Numbered from the stretch's first letter, positions 1 through 9,068 are shown. The stretch is DNA of 64,000 bases from Candidatus Howiella intestinavium (GCA_904420585.1 CAJFVX010000024.1:78387-142386); one strand, 5' to 3'. Program-made: numbers and translations. The notes: generated by a model from the sequence alone, not told the origin.

Positions 1-2
1 TT

Positions 3-437
3 GAACGGCCGGCCCTCATCAGCGAGGATATGCTGATTGCCGCCCGCTTCCTTCTGAACGGCTGGAAGGTGGCCTATCAGGCCGATGCCGCCGTATACCA
101 CTCCCACGCCTACACCTTCCGGGAACAGTTTGTGCGGAATTTCGACACGGCCGCCTGTATGGCCATGCATCCGGAGATTTTTTCCGGTATCCCCACCGAT
201 GCCGAGGGAATCCGCATGGTGCGGTATGTTTTAAAGGGGCTGTTGCGAAAGGGCCGGCTGCCGGAGGCCGTTCGCTACTGCTTCGAATGCGGGGCCAAGC
301 TGTACGGCAACCGGCTGGGGGCAAAATACAAGGATTTAAGCCGGGAAAAAATCCTTCGGTGCACCATGAACCGGCGGTATTGGGAAAGGGAATGGCAGGG
401 GGAGGAGGCGGCGGAAAATGCGGGAAAAAACGGATAA
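3..437 (+). CDS. Glycosyltransferase family 2, C-terminal part (5' end outside window)
   Basis: Open reading frame running in from the left edge; only about 144 residues are visible. The visible part begins with the late catalytic region of a GT-A fold enzyme: an ED motif (ISEDM) followed by the helix and strand 'GWKVAY..DAAVYHSHAYTF', typical of rhamnosyltransferase-like GT2 enzymes that add a sugar to a lipid-linked polysaccharide precursor at the inner membrane face. The ATG at position 30 lies inside the conserved motif, so it is not the start. The 3' end overlaps the next glycosyltransferase by 20 bases, so the two are probably translationally coupled. Acceptor and donor sugars cannot be told. 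Confidence 0.85.
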   Translation, partial: ERPALISEDMLIAARFLLNGWKVAYQADAAVYHSHAYTFREQFVRNFDTAACMAMHPEIFSGIPTDAEGIRMVRYVLKGLLRKGRLPEAVRYCFECGAKLYGNRLGAKYKDLSREKILRCTMNRRYWEREWQGEEAAENAGKNG

Positions 438-1545
438 GCTGGCCTATATTCTCTCCGACCTGCGGCGGGTAGGCCCCACCCAGCAGACGCTGAATATCAT
501 CCGATACGCCGGGCTGAAGAAAGCGAGCCAGGTGCTGACCCTTTTCCCCGAGGGGCCGGATACCATGCTGGACGCCTACCGGGCGGCGGGGATACCGGTG
601 GCCTGCCTGGGACTTTCCCGGCGGCGCTTTTTCGCCGGGGGCGCCGGCCGCCTGCGGGAGGCCCTTCGAAGCAGGGGAATAGCCCTTGCCCACTCCTGCG
701 GCATCATCCCGGATATCCTGACCTATGCCGCCTGCCGGGGCACGGATTGCCGGCAGGTGGTAACCCTGCGGAATTTTCCCATGGAGGACGCCCCCACCCG
801 GATGCATCCTCTGTTGGGGAAAGGGGCGGCGGCGGCCCATCTGTATGTGCTGAAGCGGGCGCCCAATCTGGTGGCCTGCTCCCGGTCTATCCAGATAAAA
901 ATGCAGGCGCGCTACGGCCTGCCGAATATGGTAAGCATTCCCAACGGGGTGGACATCAGCCGTTTTTCTGCGGGCGGACAGGATAAGGCGGCCCTGCGCC
1001 GGCAGTATAAGCTGCCGGAAAAAGCCCTCATCTTCCTTTCCACAGGCAGCTTTATCCCCCGCAAACACATCGCCGACACCCTGGAGGCCTTTGTTCGCGC
1101 CGGCCGGCAGGACGCCCTGTTTATCCTGCTGGGGGAGGGGGGATTATATCCTTTTCTGCGGGAACAATACAGGAAGATACCCGCCATCCGCTTTTTCGGC
1201 AAGCAGGCCGACGTGGTGCCCTTTTTGCGCCTTTCGGATCTATTCCTGTCGGCCAGCGAATCGGAAGGGCTGCCCAACGCCGTCCTGGAAGCCATGGCCT
1301 GCGGTCTGCCGGCCTTTTTGTCCGATATCCCCCAGCACAAAGAAATCCTCCGGCAGTGCCCGGATGGGGGACTGCTTTTCCCCTTAGGGGACGTGGCCGC
1401 CCTGGCAGAGCGTATACGGAAGGTGGACGACCGGGCCCTTGCCCGGATGCGGGAGGGGACCAGGGCTATTTACGCCAGCGACTTTACCATGGAAAAAATG
1501 GCGGCCGGATATTATCGATACTATATGGAAAGACTGGGCCGGTAA
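418..1545 (+). CDS. Glycosyltransferase family 4 (GT-B fold)
   Basis: A 375-residue GT-B glycosyltransferase predicted to transfer a sugar from a nucleotide donor during surface polysaccharide assembly in the cytoplasm. The second Rossmann half shows the retaining GT4 signature: 'IPNGVDISRF' near residue 180, 'STGSFIPRKH' near 210, and the donor-binding EX7E motif in 'ASESEGLPNAVLEAMACG' near 280. Full length for the family (350-400). It starts inside the end of the upstream GT2 gene and stops four bases before the next gene, so it belongs to one polycistronic unit. Exact linkage is unknown. Confidence 0.9.
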   Translation: MREKTDKLAYILSDLRRVGPTQQTLNIIRYAGLKKASQVLTLFPEGPDTMLDAYRAAGIPVACLGLSRRRFFAGGAGRLREALRSRGIALAHSCGIIPDILTYAACRGTDCRQVVTLRNFPMEDAPTRMHPLLGKGAAAAHLYVLKRAPNLVACSRSIQIKMQARYGLPNMVSIPNGVDISRFSAGGQDKAALRRQYKLPEKALIFLSTGSFIPRKHIADTLEAFVRAGRQDALFILLGEGGLYPFLREQYRKIPAIRFFGKQADVVPFLRLSDLFLSASESEGLPNAVLEAMACGLPAFLSDIPQHKEILRQCPDGGLLFPLGDVAALAERIRKVDDRALARMREGTRAIYASDFTMEKMAAGYYRYYMERLGR

Positions 1546-1549
1546 AAGC

Positions 1550-2761
1550 ATGAAGATTGCCGTAAAAAGCGCAGATTATTATATTATATGCAGTATAGGG
1601 ATTCTGGCCCAGATAAGCCAGCTGGTGGTGCTGTCCAACGGGGTAAAATTCGCCCTTCTGGCGGCTGTGGGGTTCATAGCCCTGCTGCTTTTGCTGCAGC
1701 ACCGGAAGCTGTATGTTGCCCCTTTTCTCGGATGGTACGGCCTTTTCTTTTTGTTTCTATTCTTAAGCCTTCTTTACACTGTCAATGTGATAAACCCGGA
1801 ATATGTGCTCATCCGCACCGGGCTTGCGCTGTGTATGGGCCTGCTGGTCATCCAGTTTATGGACAGCCCCGACAAATTCCTGGGGCTGTTAAACGGCCTT
1901 ATCACAGGGGCCCTTACGGGGGCGGCCACCACTCTTATCCTGCAGCGGGATGCCATCGGCGCCAGCCGCTTGGGACTTGGGGTATACGGCTCCCAGGTAG
2001 AATTTTCCTATGTGATGGCCGTGGGCCTGTACGCAGTTATCTGGAAGCTGGTCTACCGGAAAAAGGGCCGGCTGTTCCAGATTCTCCTGGGCCTGTTCTT
2101 CATCCTGGCCATCGGCCTCTCCGGCTCCCGTCGAACCTTCATCACCCCCTTTCTGTTCTTCCTTTTGCTCTACTGGATGAAAAGGGATATTCATCTTCCC
2201 CGCAAAATAGCCGTGCTGGTGGGCTGCCTCATCCTGGGGGCTTTTGCCCTCTACCTTGTGCTCCACAACGACACCCTCTATGCCGTGCTGGGCCGCCGGA
2301 TAGAATCCATGCTGGAATCCCTTCTGGGGGGCGGGGACGTCACCGACGCTTCCATCCGGGAGCGGAACATTATGATAAGCTACGGCTGGCAGTACTTTCT
2401 GGAAAGGCCCCTTTTCGGCTGGGGCGTCCACGGCTTTGCCTACCTGTTTGCCAGGAGCAGCTACGCCGGCGCCCGGCTGGTCTATTCCCACAACGGCTTT
2501 ACCGAGGTGCTGTCCTGCTACGGCCTTGTGGGATTTTTCCTCTACTACCGGGTTTTCTACACCTATATCCGTCATTTTGGGGTCATCCGGCGGGACCAGA
2601 CGGGTATAGCGGCATTCTTTATGGCTTTTGCCCTCATGACCCTTTTCACCGAGTGGTCGACCATTTCCTTTATCACCATACAGGCGGTGGTGCTGCTGGC
2701 CGCCGGCCTGCGGGTCATAAAGGAGAAGAATTTTTCCTTCGACTGGGGGGACACGCCATGA
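1550..2761 (+). CDS. O-antigen ligase/polymerase-like (Wzy) membrane protein
   Basis: About 403 residues, almost entirely hydrophobic, with around ten or more predicted membrane helices. There is a large extracytoplasmic loop ('RIESMLESLLGGGDVTDASIRERN...FGWGVHGFAYL...YSHNGFTEVLSCYGLVGFFLYY') with the pattern typical of Wzy/WaaL proteins: a conserved R in 'SIRERN', then G.G and 'HN.....L...G'. Predicted to polymerise lipid-linked repeat units outside the membrane. The ATG at 1550 (MKIAVKSADYY) is chosen over the in-frame ATG at 1439, which lies deep inside the preceding gene. The stop overlaps the next start (ATGA). Confidence 0.82.
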   Translation: MKIAVKSADYYIICSIGILAQISQLVVLSNGVKFALLAAVGFIALLLLLQHRKLYVAPFLGWYGLFFLFLFLSLLYTVNVINPEYVLIRTGLALCMGLLVIQFMDSPDKFLGLLNGLITGALTGAATTLILQRDAIGASRLGLGVYGSQVEFSYVMAVGLYAVIWKLVYRKKGRLFQILLGLFFILAIGLSGSRRTFITPFLFFLLLYWMKRDIHLPRKIAVLVGCLILGAFALYLVLHNDTLYAVLGRRIESMLESLLGGGDVTDASIRERNIMISYGWQYFLERPLFGWGVHGFAYLFARSSYAGARLVYSHNGFTEVLSCYGLVGFFLYYRVFYTYIRHFGVIRRDQTGIAAFFMAFALMTLFTEWSTISFITIQAVVLLAAGLRVIKEKNFSFDWGDTP

Positions 2762-3627
2762 GCGTCCCGAAAAAAATACTCCGGCGGCTGTCCCAGGGCA
2801 TCCCCGACGAGGCCTATCTGCGGATGCTCTACCGCTGCAAAATGCGCCGGAAGCTGCACCTGCACCCGCCGGTGACCTTTACCGAAAAGCTGCAATGGCT
2901 CAAGCTGTACGACCGGAACCCCTTATACACCAAATTGGCGGACAAATACGCCGTAAAAGCGTATGTAGCCGGAAGGGTGGGGAAAGAGCATATCGTTCCT
3001 ACACTGGGATTGTGGGAAAAGCCGGAGGATATGGACTTTTCCGCCCTGCCCCGGCAGTTTGTGCTCAAATGCACCCACGACTCCAACAGCGTCATCCTAT
3101 GCCGGGATAAGGAAAAGCTGGACAAGGCGGCCGCCTGCCGGCGTCTTAAGGAGAAGCTGCAGGAAAACTATTACTACTTCGGCCGGGAGTGGCCCTATAA
3201 GGATGTGCCGCCCCGCATACTGTGCGAGACCTACCTGGAGGACGAAATCAAGAACTACAAATTCTTCTGCTTTTACGGCCGTCCCCGTTTTTTGTATGTC
3301 TCGGTGGGACTGGGAAAGGACGTGCGCATGTTTTTCTGCGATATGGACTGGAACCGGCTGCCCTTCCGCAATACGGCCTACGGCCCGCTGGATGCGTCCT
3401 TGGAAAAGCCGGCCTGTTTTGCCGAGATGGCGGCTATGGCCGAAACCCTTTCGGCGGGCATCCCCTTTGTGCGCATTGATTTGTTCGCGGTGGCAGGGCA
3501 CGTCTATTTTTCCGAATATACCTTTACGCCTACCAGCGGATTTATGGTCTTCGACCCGCCGGAATACGACAAAATCCTTGGGGATTACCTGCCCCTTCCC
3601 CCGGTAGGGGAGGAAAAGTCCGGATGA
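2758..3627 (+). CDS. TupA-like ATP-grasp protein
   Basis: 289 residues beginning MSVPKKILRRL; the frame is open upstream but 2758 is the ATG that overlaps the previous stop. It matches the TupA-like ATP-grasp family: 'VTFTEKLQWLKLYDRNPLYTKLADKYAVKAYV', then 'VLKCTHDSNSVILCRDK', and a late 'IDLF...VYFSEYTFTPTSGF' segment. Members occur in capsule and teichuronopeptide clusters and probably form amide or similar bonds that decorate a polysaccharide with an amino acid; this activity is inferred from family context. ATGA overlaps on both sides place it firmly in the operon. Confidence 0.85.
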   Translation: MSVPKKILRRLSQGIPDEAYLRMLYRCKMRRKLHLHPPVTFTEKLQWLKLYDRNPLYTKLADKYAVKAYVAGRVGKEHIVPTLGLWEKPEDMDFSALPRQFVLKCTHDSNSVILCRDKEKLDKAAACRRLKEKLQENYYYFGREWPYKDVPPRILCETYLEDEIKNYKFFCFYGRPRFLYVSVGLGKDVRMFFCDMDWNRLPFRNTAYGPLDASLEKPACFAEMAAMAETLSAGIPFVRIDLFAVAGHVYFSEYTFTPTSGFMVFDPPEYDKILGDYLPLPPVGEEKSG

Positions 3628-4313
3628 TTATAGAGTGCAGCGGCCTGCCCGGCTGCGGCAAGACCACCCTGGCCCGGCGCATACAGGAGGAACTGCGGGC
3701 ATCGAGCATTCCCTGCGTCTGGCTCAACGCCCCCGGCGGTCTTCGGCGTGCTTTGAAGCTTGCAGGCAGCACCGTACTGCTCCTGCGGCCCCGGAACCTG
3801 TCCTTTGCCGCGGCGCTTCTGCGGCTTTTCCGGCGGCAGAAGGGACCTGGCCCCTGGAACCGGGTGCAGATAGAAAAAATCAGGCGGCTGTGCGTTTTGC
3901 AGGATACCTACCGGCGGTGGGCGGGGAAAAGGGGATGTGTGCTGCTTTGCGACCAGGGGATTATACAGGATACCGTGGCTCTGTTCCGGGATACCATCTT
4001 CCCCGCAAAGGAGCAGATGGAACCCCTCCGCCGGATGTTTGCCGGCATGGCAGAAGACCTGCTGCTGTTATACTGCCATATACCTCCCGAAACCGCCGCC
4101 GCCCGTGCAGAAAGCCGGGGCCGGCGGGCCTGCGGCCTGGACTTCTATACTGGGGAACAGCTTGCCCGGTTCCTGGAGCGGGAAGGCCCTCTTTTAGAGC
4201 AGGCCCGGGAGGGATTGGCGGCCGGCCTTCCCCATATGGATTTGAATATGGAAGAGCCGGTGGAGGAGAACGCCCAAATTGTCATGGACAGGCTCCGAAA
4301 AATCCTGCGGTAG
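3624..4313 (+). CDS. P-loop nucleoside/sugar kinase-like protein
   Basis: 229 residues with a clear Walker A motif, 'SGLPGCGKTTLARRI', at residues 5-19, then 'VLLCDQGIIQDT' (a DxG-type Walker B region) and an R-rich lid ('ARAESRGRRACGLDF'). This is the layout of thymidylate/adenylylsulfate-type kinases. No specific substrate motif is recognised. Its position in the polysaccharide operon suggests it phosphorylates a sugar, lipid or nucleotide used in polymer assembly; that is inference. The ATG overlaps the stop of the ATP-grasp gene (ATGA). Confidence 0.75.
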   Translation: MIIECSGLPGCGKTTLARRIQEELRASSIPCVWLNAPGGLRRALKLAGSTVLLLRPRNLSFAAALLRLFRRQKGPGPWNRVQIEKIRRLCVLQDTYRRWAGKRGCVLLCDQGIIQDTVALFRDTIFPAKEQMEPLRRMFAGMAEDLLLLYCHIPPETAAARAESRGRRACGLDFYTGEQLARFLEREGPLLEQAREGLAAGLPHMDLNMEEPVEENAQIVMDRLRKILR

Positions 4314-4341
4314 CGCCGCAGCCGGATGGGAGGCTATACTT

Positions 4342-5256
4342 TTGTGCTGTTTTGTAATCCTGCATTATATAGCGGCGGAGGAAACGGAAAAATGCGTGGA
4401 ATCCCTTCTGCGCCTTGCGGGGGACAAAAAAATCATCATCGTGGACAACGCCTCCCCCAACGGCTCGGGGAAAAAGCTGCAGGAGATGTACCGGGACGAG
4501 GCGGCGGTGGAGGTGCTTCTCAGCCATGAAAACCTGGGATTCGCCAGGGGCAACAACCTGGGCTACCGCTACGCGGCGGGACTCCACCCGGATTACGTGG
4601 TAGTCATGAACAACGATATGGAGATTCTCCAGCCGGATTTCATTCAGCGCATAGGGGAAATCGACCGCAGGGAGGCCTTCCACGTTTTGGGACCGGATGT
4701 TTATTCGGTAAAGGCCGGGACGCATCAGAGCCCCGAGACCCTGTGGCCCATGACCTTCGAGCGCCTCCAGCGCCGGATTGCTTTCCTGCGGAAAAACCAG
4801 CGGTACCCCATCCGGTTGTATGTGCGCAGCGCCGCCCGGCGCATTTTGATGCAGAGCCCGCCCGGCCGCAGGCTGTGGCAAAAATACGACCAAAGGCGGA
4901 CGCAGGCGCGGGTGGGCGGTGAAATCGACTACGGGAAGGTCTACCGTTCGGTGCCTCTGCACGGCTCCTGTGTCATATTCTCCAAGCGGTATATGGAGAG
5001 GCGGCCATACGCCTTTTTCCCCGAAACCTTTATGTATATGGAGTCGGCCATTTTAAATTACGAATGTCTTCGGGACGGCATGAAGCAGGTATACGACCCC
5101 TCCATCCGGGTGCTGCACTATGAGGACGCGGCCACGGACAGGGCCTATAAAAACGGCTATAAAAAGTCCCTGTTTAAAAACGCCCGCATGCTGGAGTCGG
5201 CCGAGGCCTTTGCCCGGCTGATGGAGCGGGACGGGGCCGCATCTAAGCCGTCCTAA
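4342..5256 (+). CDS. Glycosyltransferase family 2
   Basis: A GT-A enzyme of about 304 residues. 'FVILHY' begins the fold, followed by 'IIIVDNASPNGSG', 'ENLGFARGNNLGYRYA' and the metal/nucleotide-binding 'VVMNNDMEI', all typical of rhamnosyltransferase-like GT2 proteins; 'LHGSCVIFSKRYM' and 'YMESAILNYECL' follow. I prefer the TTG at 4342 because a GGGAGG ribosome binding site ends eight bases upstream and the protein then starts directly at the first beta strand. An in-frame ATG at 4279 lies inside the kinase gene and would add 21 unrelated residues. It probably adds one sugar of the repeat unit. Confidence 0.87.
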   Translation: MCCFVILHYIAAEETEKCVESLLRLAGDKKIIIVDNASPNGSGKKLQEMYRDEAAVEVLLSHENLGFARGNNLGYRYAAGLHPDYVVVMNNDMEILQPDFIQRIGEIDRREAFHVLGPDVYSVKAGTHQSPETLWPMTFERLQRRIAFLRKNQRYPIRLYVRSAARRILMQSPPGRRLWQKYDQRRTQARVGGEIDYGKVYRSVPLHGSCVIFSKRYMERRPYAFFPETFMYMESAILNYECLRDGMKQVYDPSIRVLHYEDAATDRAYKNGYKKSLFKNARMLESAEAFARLMERDGAASKPS

Positions 5257-5274
5257 AGGAGGCAGGGGAAACCT

Positions 5275-5298
5275 ATGGAAAGGAAGATGGTTATATGA
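5275..5298 (+). other. Seven-codon mini-ORF leading into ugd
   Basis: ATG at 5275 with a strong AAAGGAGG site at 5256-5263 encodes only MERKMVI. Its TGA (5296-5298) overlaps the ATG of ugd at 5295 in the ATGA pattern used throughout this operon. The best ribosome binding site therefore serves the mini-ORF, and ugd may be read by coupling, although GGAAGG just upstream of 5295 could also serve ugd directly. It may be incidental. Confidence 0.35.
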
Positions 5299-6596
5299 AA
5301 CTGGCGGTTGCCGGCACCGGCTATGTGGGCTTGGTGGCGGGGGTCTGCTTTGCCGAAAAGGGCCACGACGTCACCTGTGTGGACGTGGACGAGAAAAAAA
5401 TCGCCCTGCTGCGTGCAGGCGTTTGCCCCATATATGAGCAGGATTTGGAGGGGCTGATGCAGAAAAACGCCGCTGCCGGCCGGCTGCATTACACCACCGA
5501 CTGCCGGGAGGCCTACCGGGACGCAGAGGCCGTCTTTATCGGCGTGGGCACCCCCGAGCAGCCCGACGGCTCGGCCAACCTGACCCATATCGCCGCCGCG
5601 GCCCGGCAGGTGGCCGAGAATATAAAGCGGGACTGCCTGGTGGTGGTCAAATCCACCGTGCCGGTGGGGACGGGGGACCGGGTGGAGCAGTTCATCCACG
5701 ACTTCCTGGCCGCTAACGTAAAGGTGGAGGTGGCCAACAATCCGGAATTTCTGGCCCAGGGCACGGCGGTACACGATACCCTGGCGGCCCGGCGCATTAT
5801 CATAGGCGTCCAAAGCCGGTGGGCGGAAGACCGCCTGCGGGAAATCTACGCCCCCTTTGACCTGCCCATCGTATCGGTCAGCCGCCGCAGCGCCGAGATG
5901 ATAAAATACGCCTGCAATGACTTTCTGGCCCTTAAAATTTCCTATATGAACGACATCGCCAACCTCTGCGAATTGGTGGGGGCCGACGTGGAGGACGTGG
6001 CCAGAGGCATGGCCTATGACGACCGCATCGGCGCCAAATTCTTAAAGGCCGGCGTGGGCTATGGGGGCAGCTGTTTTCCCAAGGACACCAAGGCCCTAAG
6101 CTATCTGGCCGGGCAGTACGGCTACCGCCTGCGCACGGTGGAGGCGGCCATCGACGTCAACCGGGAGCAAAAGCTGCTTTTATACAAAAAGGCGGCCAGG
6201 CGGCTGATTACCTTCAACCATCTGCGGGTGGCGGTGCTGGGCCTTACCTTCAAACCGGGGACGGACGATTTGCGGGAGGCCCCCGCCCTGGAGAACATTC
6301 CCCTATTGTTGGAACAGGGGGCGGACATCTGCGCCTACGACCCCGCCGGAGAGGCCGGATGCCGGGCCCGCTTCCCGGAAATAGCCTATGCCGCGTCGCC
6401 GGAACAGGCGCTGGAGGGAGCCCACGTCTGCTTTATTTTTACCGAGTGGCCGGAGATTCAGGCCGTCTCCCCGGCGGCCTACAGCCGGCTTATGCGCACA
6501 CCCCTTGTATACGACGGCCGCAATCTCTACCATCCCCGGGAAATGGCTGAAAACGGGGTGGAATATTACGCCATAGGAAGGGGGACGGCCCGGTGA
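5295..6596 (+). CDS. ugd: UDP-glucose 6-dehydrogenase
   Basis: 433 residues, the usual length. It oxidises UDP-glucose to UDP-glucuronate with two NAD+ in the cytoplasm. The N-terminal Rossmann motif is 'MKLAVAGTGYVGLVAG'; 'CVDVDEKK' binds the adenine ribose. The central dimer domain has 'NPEFLAQGTAVHD'. The catalytic cysteine is Cys260 in 'GVGYGGSCFPKD'. The C-terminal substrate domain has 'VAVLGLTFKPGTDDLREAP'. A GTGA overlap couples it to the 4-epimerase, so the operon supplies UDP-glucuronate and UDP-galacturonate to the polymer. UDP-GlcA rather than GDP-ManA synthesis is inferred from the epimerase next door. Confidence 0.95.
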   Translation: MKLAVAGTGYVGLVAGVCFAEKGHDVTCVDVDEKKIALLRAGVCPIYEQDLEGLMQKNAAAGRLHYTTDCREAYRDAEAVFIGVGTPEQPDGSANLTHIAAAARQVAENIKRDCLVVVKSTVPVGTGDRVEQFIHDFLAANVKVEVANNPEFLAQGTAVHDTLAARRIIIGVQSRWAEDRLREIYAPFDLPIVSVSRRSAEMIKYACNDFLALKISYMNDIANLCELVGADVEDVARGMAYDDRIGAKFLKAGVGYGGSCFPKDTKALSYLAGQYGYRLRTVEAAIDVNREQKLLLYKKAARRLITFNHLRVAVLGLTFKPGTDDLREAPALENIPLLLEQGADICAYDPAGEAGCRARFPEIAYAASPEQALEGAHVCFIFTEWPEIQAVSPAAYSRLMRTPLVYDGRNLYHPREMAENGVEYYAIGRGTAR

Positions 6597-7600
6597 GAGC
6601 CGACTATCAGGCTTTTGACCCGCAAAAAAAGGTGCTGGTGACCGGGGGCGCCGGCTTTATCGGATACCATCTGAGCCGCCGGCTGCTGGAACAGGGAGCC
6701 CAGGTGACCGGCTTCGACAATCTGAACGATTACTACCCGGCGGACATCAAGCTGGCCCGCCTGGAGGAACTGGAAAAGCACCCCGGGTATGCGTTTGTCA
6801 AGGGAGACTTGGCGGCGGAAAAGGACGTAGCCGGGGTATTTGAAAAGGCGCAGCCGGATATTGTGGTAAATCTTGGGGCCCAGGCCGGTGTGCGCTACAG
6901 CATCGAAAACCCGCGGGCATATGTGGAGGCCAATATTGTAGGATTTTTCCACATCCTGGAGGCCTGCCGCCATCACCCTGTGGAGCATCTGCTCTTTGCC
7001 AGTTCCAGTTCGGTCTACGGGGCCAACCGGAAGGTGCCCTATGCGGTGGAGGACAAGGCCGACCACCCGGTCAGCCTCTACGCCGCCACCAAGCGGGCGG
7101 ATGAGCTCATGGCCTATACCTACAGCCATCTCTACGGCATCCCCGCTACCGGCCTGCGGTTTTTCACGGTCTACGGTCCCTTCGGCCGGCCGGATATGGC
7201 CTATTTTTCCTTTACCGAGAGAATCCTCGCAGGCGAACCCATCCGGGTTTTTAACGGCGGGGACATGTACCGGGATTTTACCTATATTGACGATGTGGCG
7301 GAGGCGGTGGAGAAGATGCTCTGCAATCCTCCTGAGAAGAAGGACGGCGCCCGGTATAAGCTTTACAATATCGGCAACCATCACCCCGAAAAGCTGGCAG
7401 ATTTCATCGGCTGCCTGGAGGATATCCTGGAGAGAAAGGCCGTAAAGGAGTACCTGCCCATGCAGCCGGGGGATGTATACGAAACCTACGCGGATGTGGA
7501 TGAACTTATCCGGGACTTCGGCTTCCGGCCCCATACGCCTCTGCGGGATGGTCTTACGCGGTTCGCGGACTGGTACCGGGCGTATTATGGCATTGGATAA
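6593..7600 (+). CDS. NAD-dependent epimerase, probable UDP-glucuronate 4-epimerase
   Basis: 335-residue extended short-chain dehydrogenase. It has the NAD-binding 'VTGGAGFIGYHL' (residues 16-27), 'GFDNLNDYY' typical of UDP-glucuronate 4-epimerases, 'ASSSSVYGANR', the catalytic pair Tyr163/Lys167 in 'YAATK', and the 'RFFTVYGPFGRPDMAYFSF' segment of this subgroup. It interconverts UDP-glucuronate and UDP-galacturonate. The start is GTG at 6593, overlapping the ugd stop and preceded by GGAAGGGGG. The pairing with ugd supports the substrate call. It overlaps the flippase gene by 14 bases. Confidence 0.92.
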   Translation: MRADYQAFDPQKKVLVTGGAGFIGYHLSRRLLEQGAQVTGFDNLNDYYPADIKLARLEELEKHPGYAFVKGDLAAEKDVAGVFEKAQPDIVVNLGAQAGVRYSIENPRAYVEANIVGFFHILEACRHHPVEHLLFASSSSVYGANRKVPYAVEDKADHPVSLYAATKRADELMAYTYSHLYGIPATGLRFFTVYGPFGRPDMAYFSFTERILAGEPIRVFNGGDMYRDFTYIDDVAEAVEKMLCNPPEKKDGARYKLYNIGNHHPEKLADFIGCLEDILERKAVKEYLPMQPGDVYETYADVDELIRDFGFRPHTPLRDGLTRFADWYRAYYGIG

Positions 7601-9065
7601 GGGGCAGGGGAGGAAGGAGCCGGGAAAACCGGTACAGTTCATGAAAAACCTGGCCTTTGCCTTTGCGGCCCAGGGGATTTCGTTGCTGCTGAGCGTGTTT
7701 ATGTCCCTGGTGGTTCCCAAGATACTGGGGGTGGCCGCCTACGGCTATTGGCAGCTGTTTTTGTTTTATACCAGCTACGTGGGCTTTTGCCATTTGGGGC
7801 TCAACGACGGCATCTACCTGCGCAACGGTGGCCGCCGCTTCGGCGAGCTGGACGCGCCCCTGCTTGGAACCCAGCTGCGTCTTTCTGCGGCCGGGCAATT
7901 TGTCCTGGGCGCGGCCATCAGCCTGGCGGCCTGGTTTTTCGTGGAAGACTCCCAGCGGCGGCTGGCCCTGGTTCTGGCCGCCGCCTACATGGTCGTGTAC
8001 AACGCCGTAGGCTTTTTGGGCTATGCCTTCCAGTCCACAAACCATACCCGGTGGTACTCGGTTTCAGTTATGGCGGACAAGGTCTTTTTCCTTGTCTGTG
8101 TGCTGGTGCTTGCCTTTTTCCGGCCGTCCCACTTTGCGATTTTCGCCCTGCTATATGTCTGCGGCAAACTGGTCGCTTTGGTATACTGCTGCCTGCGGGG
8201 GCGGAAAATTGTCTTTGCGCCGGGGGTGCGGCTGCGGACGGCCCTGGAAGAGATGAAGGCCAATATCGCCGCCGGCCTGCCCCTGATGTTTGCCAACATC
8301 GCCAGCACCCTGATTCTGGGATTGGGCCGTTTTACGGTGGACAGGCGCTGGGGCATCGAGGCCTTTGGCAAATTCAGCTTTTCCCTGTCCCTGACCAATT
8401 TCTTTCTGCTCTTTATCAGCCAGGTCAGCATGGTGCTTTTCCCGGCCCTGCGCCGGGCGGGCCCGGACAGTCTGAAAAAATATTCTCGGATGCTCCGAAG
8501 CGGGCTGGGTATCCTGCTGCCGGCCGTGCTGCTGGCCTATATCCCTATGAAATACCTGCTGGGGCTCTGGCTGCCACAGTACCGGGAAAGCCTGCGGTAC
8601 CTGGCGCTGCTGCTGCCCTTATGTACCTTTGACGGCAAAACCCAGCTGCTTTGCACGACCTACCTGAAGGTTTTGCGGAAGGAGAGGCTGCTGCTGCGTA
8701 TCAATCTGCTGGCCTGCGGCGTCAGCGCGGTATTGAGCGTCATGGGCGCCTTCTTATGGAACAATATATACGCCGTGGTCCTCTCCATGGTGGCGGCTGT
8801 GGCCTTCCGCAGTTTCTTGGCCGAGTATTTCCTCTACCGGATTATGAAAATCCCTTTTCTCAGGAATATTCTGGCCGAATTTTTCCTGGCGGCGGCCTTT
8901 ATGGCCCTTTCCTGGTTTTTGGACAGCTGGCTGGCCCTGGCGGGGTATCTCATATTGTATCTTGTCTATCTGCTGCTTTTCCGCCGGCAGGCGGGGGAAC
9001 TGGCGGCTTTTGCGAAACAGCTTTTGAAGGGGAAAAAGGCGCCTGCGCAAAATCATCTGCAATGA
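7587..9065 (+). CDS. Polysaccharide flippase-like membrane protein (Wzx/MATE-like)
   Basis: About 492 residues with roughly 12-14 hydrophobic helices. The opening 'FMKNLAFAFAAQGISLLLSVFMSLVVPKILGVAAYGYWQLFLFY' is characteristic of RfbX/Wzx-type translocases that flip undecaprenyl-linked repeat units across the membrane. The ATG at 7587 overlaps the epimerase by 14 bases; an alternative ATG at 7641 would remove an 18-residue polar N-terminus. Last gene of the cluster, followed three bases later by a strong terminator. Confidence 0.85.
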   Translation: MALDKGQGRKEPGKPVQFMKNLAFAFAAQGISLLLSVFMSLVVPKILGVAAYGYWQLFLFYTSYVGFCHLGLNDGIYLRNGGRRFGELDAPLLGTQLRLSAAGQFVLGAAISLAAWFFVEDSQRRLALVLAAAYMVVYNAVGFLGYAFQSTNHTRWYSVSVMADKVFFLVCVLVLAFFRPSHFAIFALLYVCGKLVALVYCCLRGRKIVFAPGVRLRTALEEMKANIAAGLPLMFANIASTLILGLGRFTVDRRWGIEAFGKFSFSLSLTNFFLLFISQVSMVLFPALRRAGPDSLKKYSRMLRSGLGILLPAVLLAYIPMKYLLGLWLPQYRESLRYLALLLPLCTFDGKTQLLCTTYLKVLRKERLLLRINLLACGVSAVLSVMGAFLWNNIYAVVLSMVAAVAFRSFLAEYFLYRIMKIPFLRNILAEFFLAAAFMALSWFLDSWLALAGYLILYLVYLLLFRRQAGELAAFAKQLLKGKKAPAQNHLQ

Positions 9066-9068
9066 CAA

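Noticed and set aside
1588..2757. Long open frame upstream of the TupA-like gene (would give a 679-residue protein)
   Set aside because: The upstream half is low-complexity Pro/Arg/Gly text typical of an out-of-frame read of a GC-rich gene; the Wzy-like protein is the real frame there.
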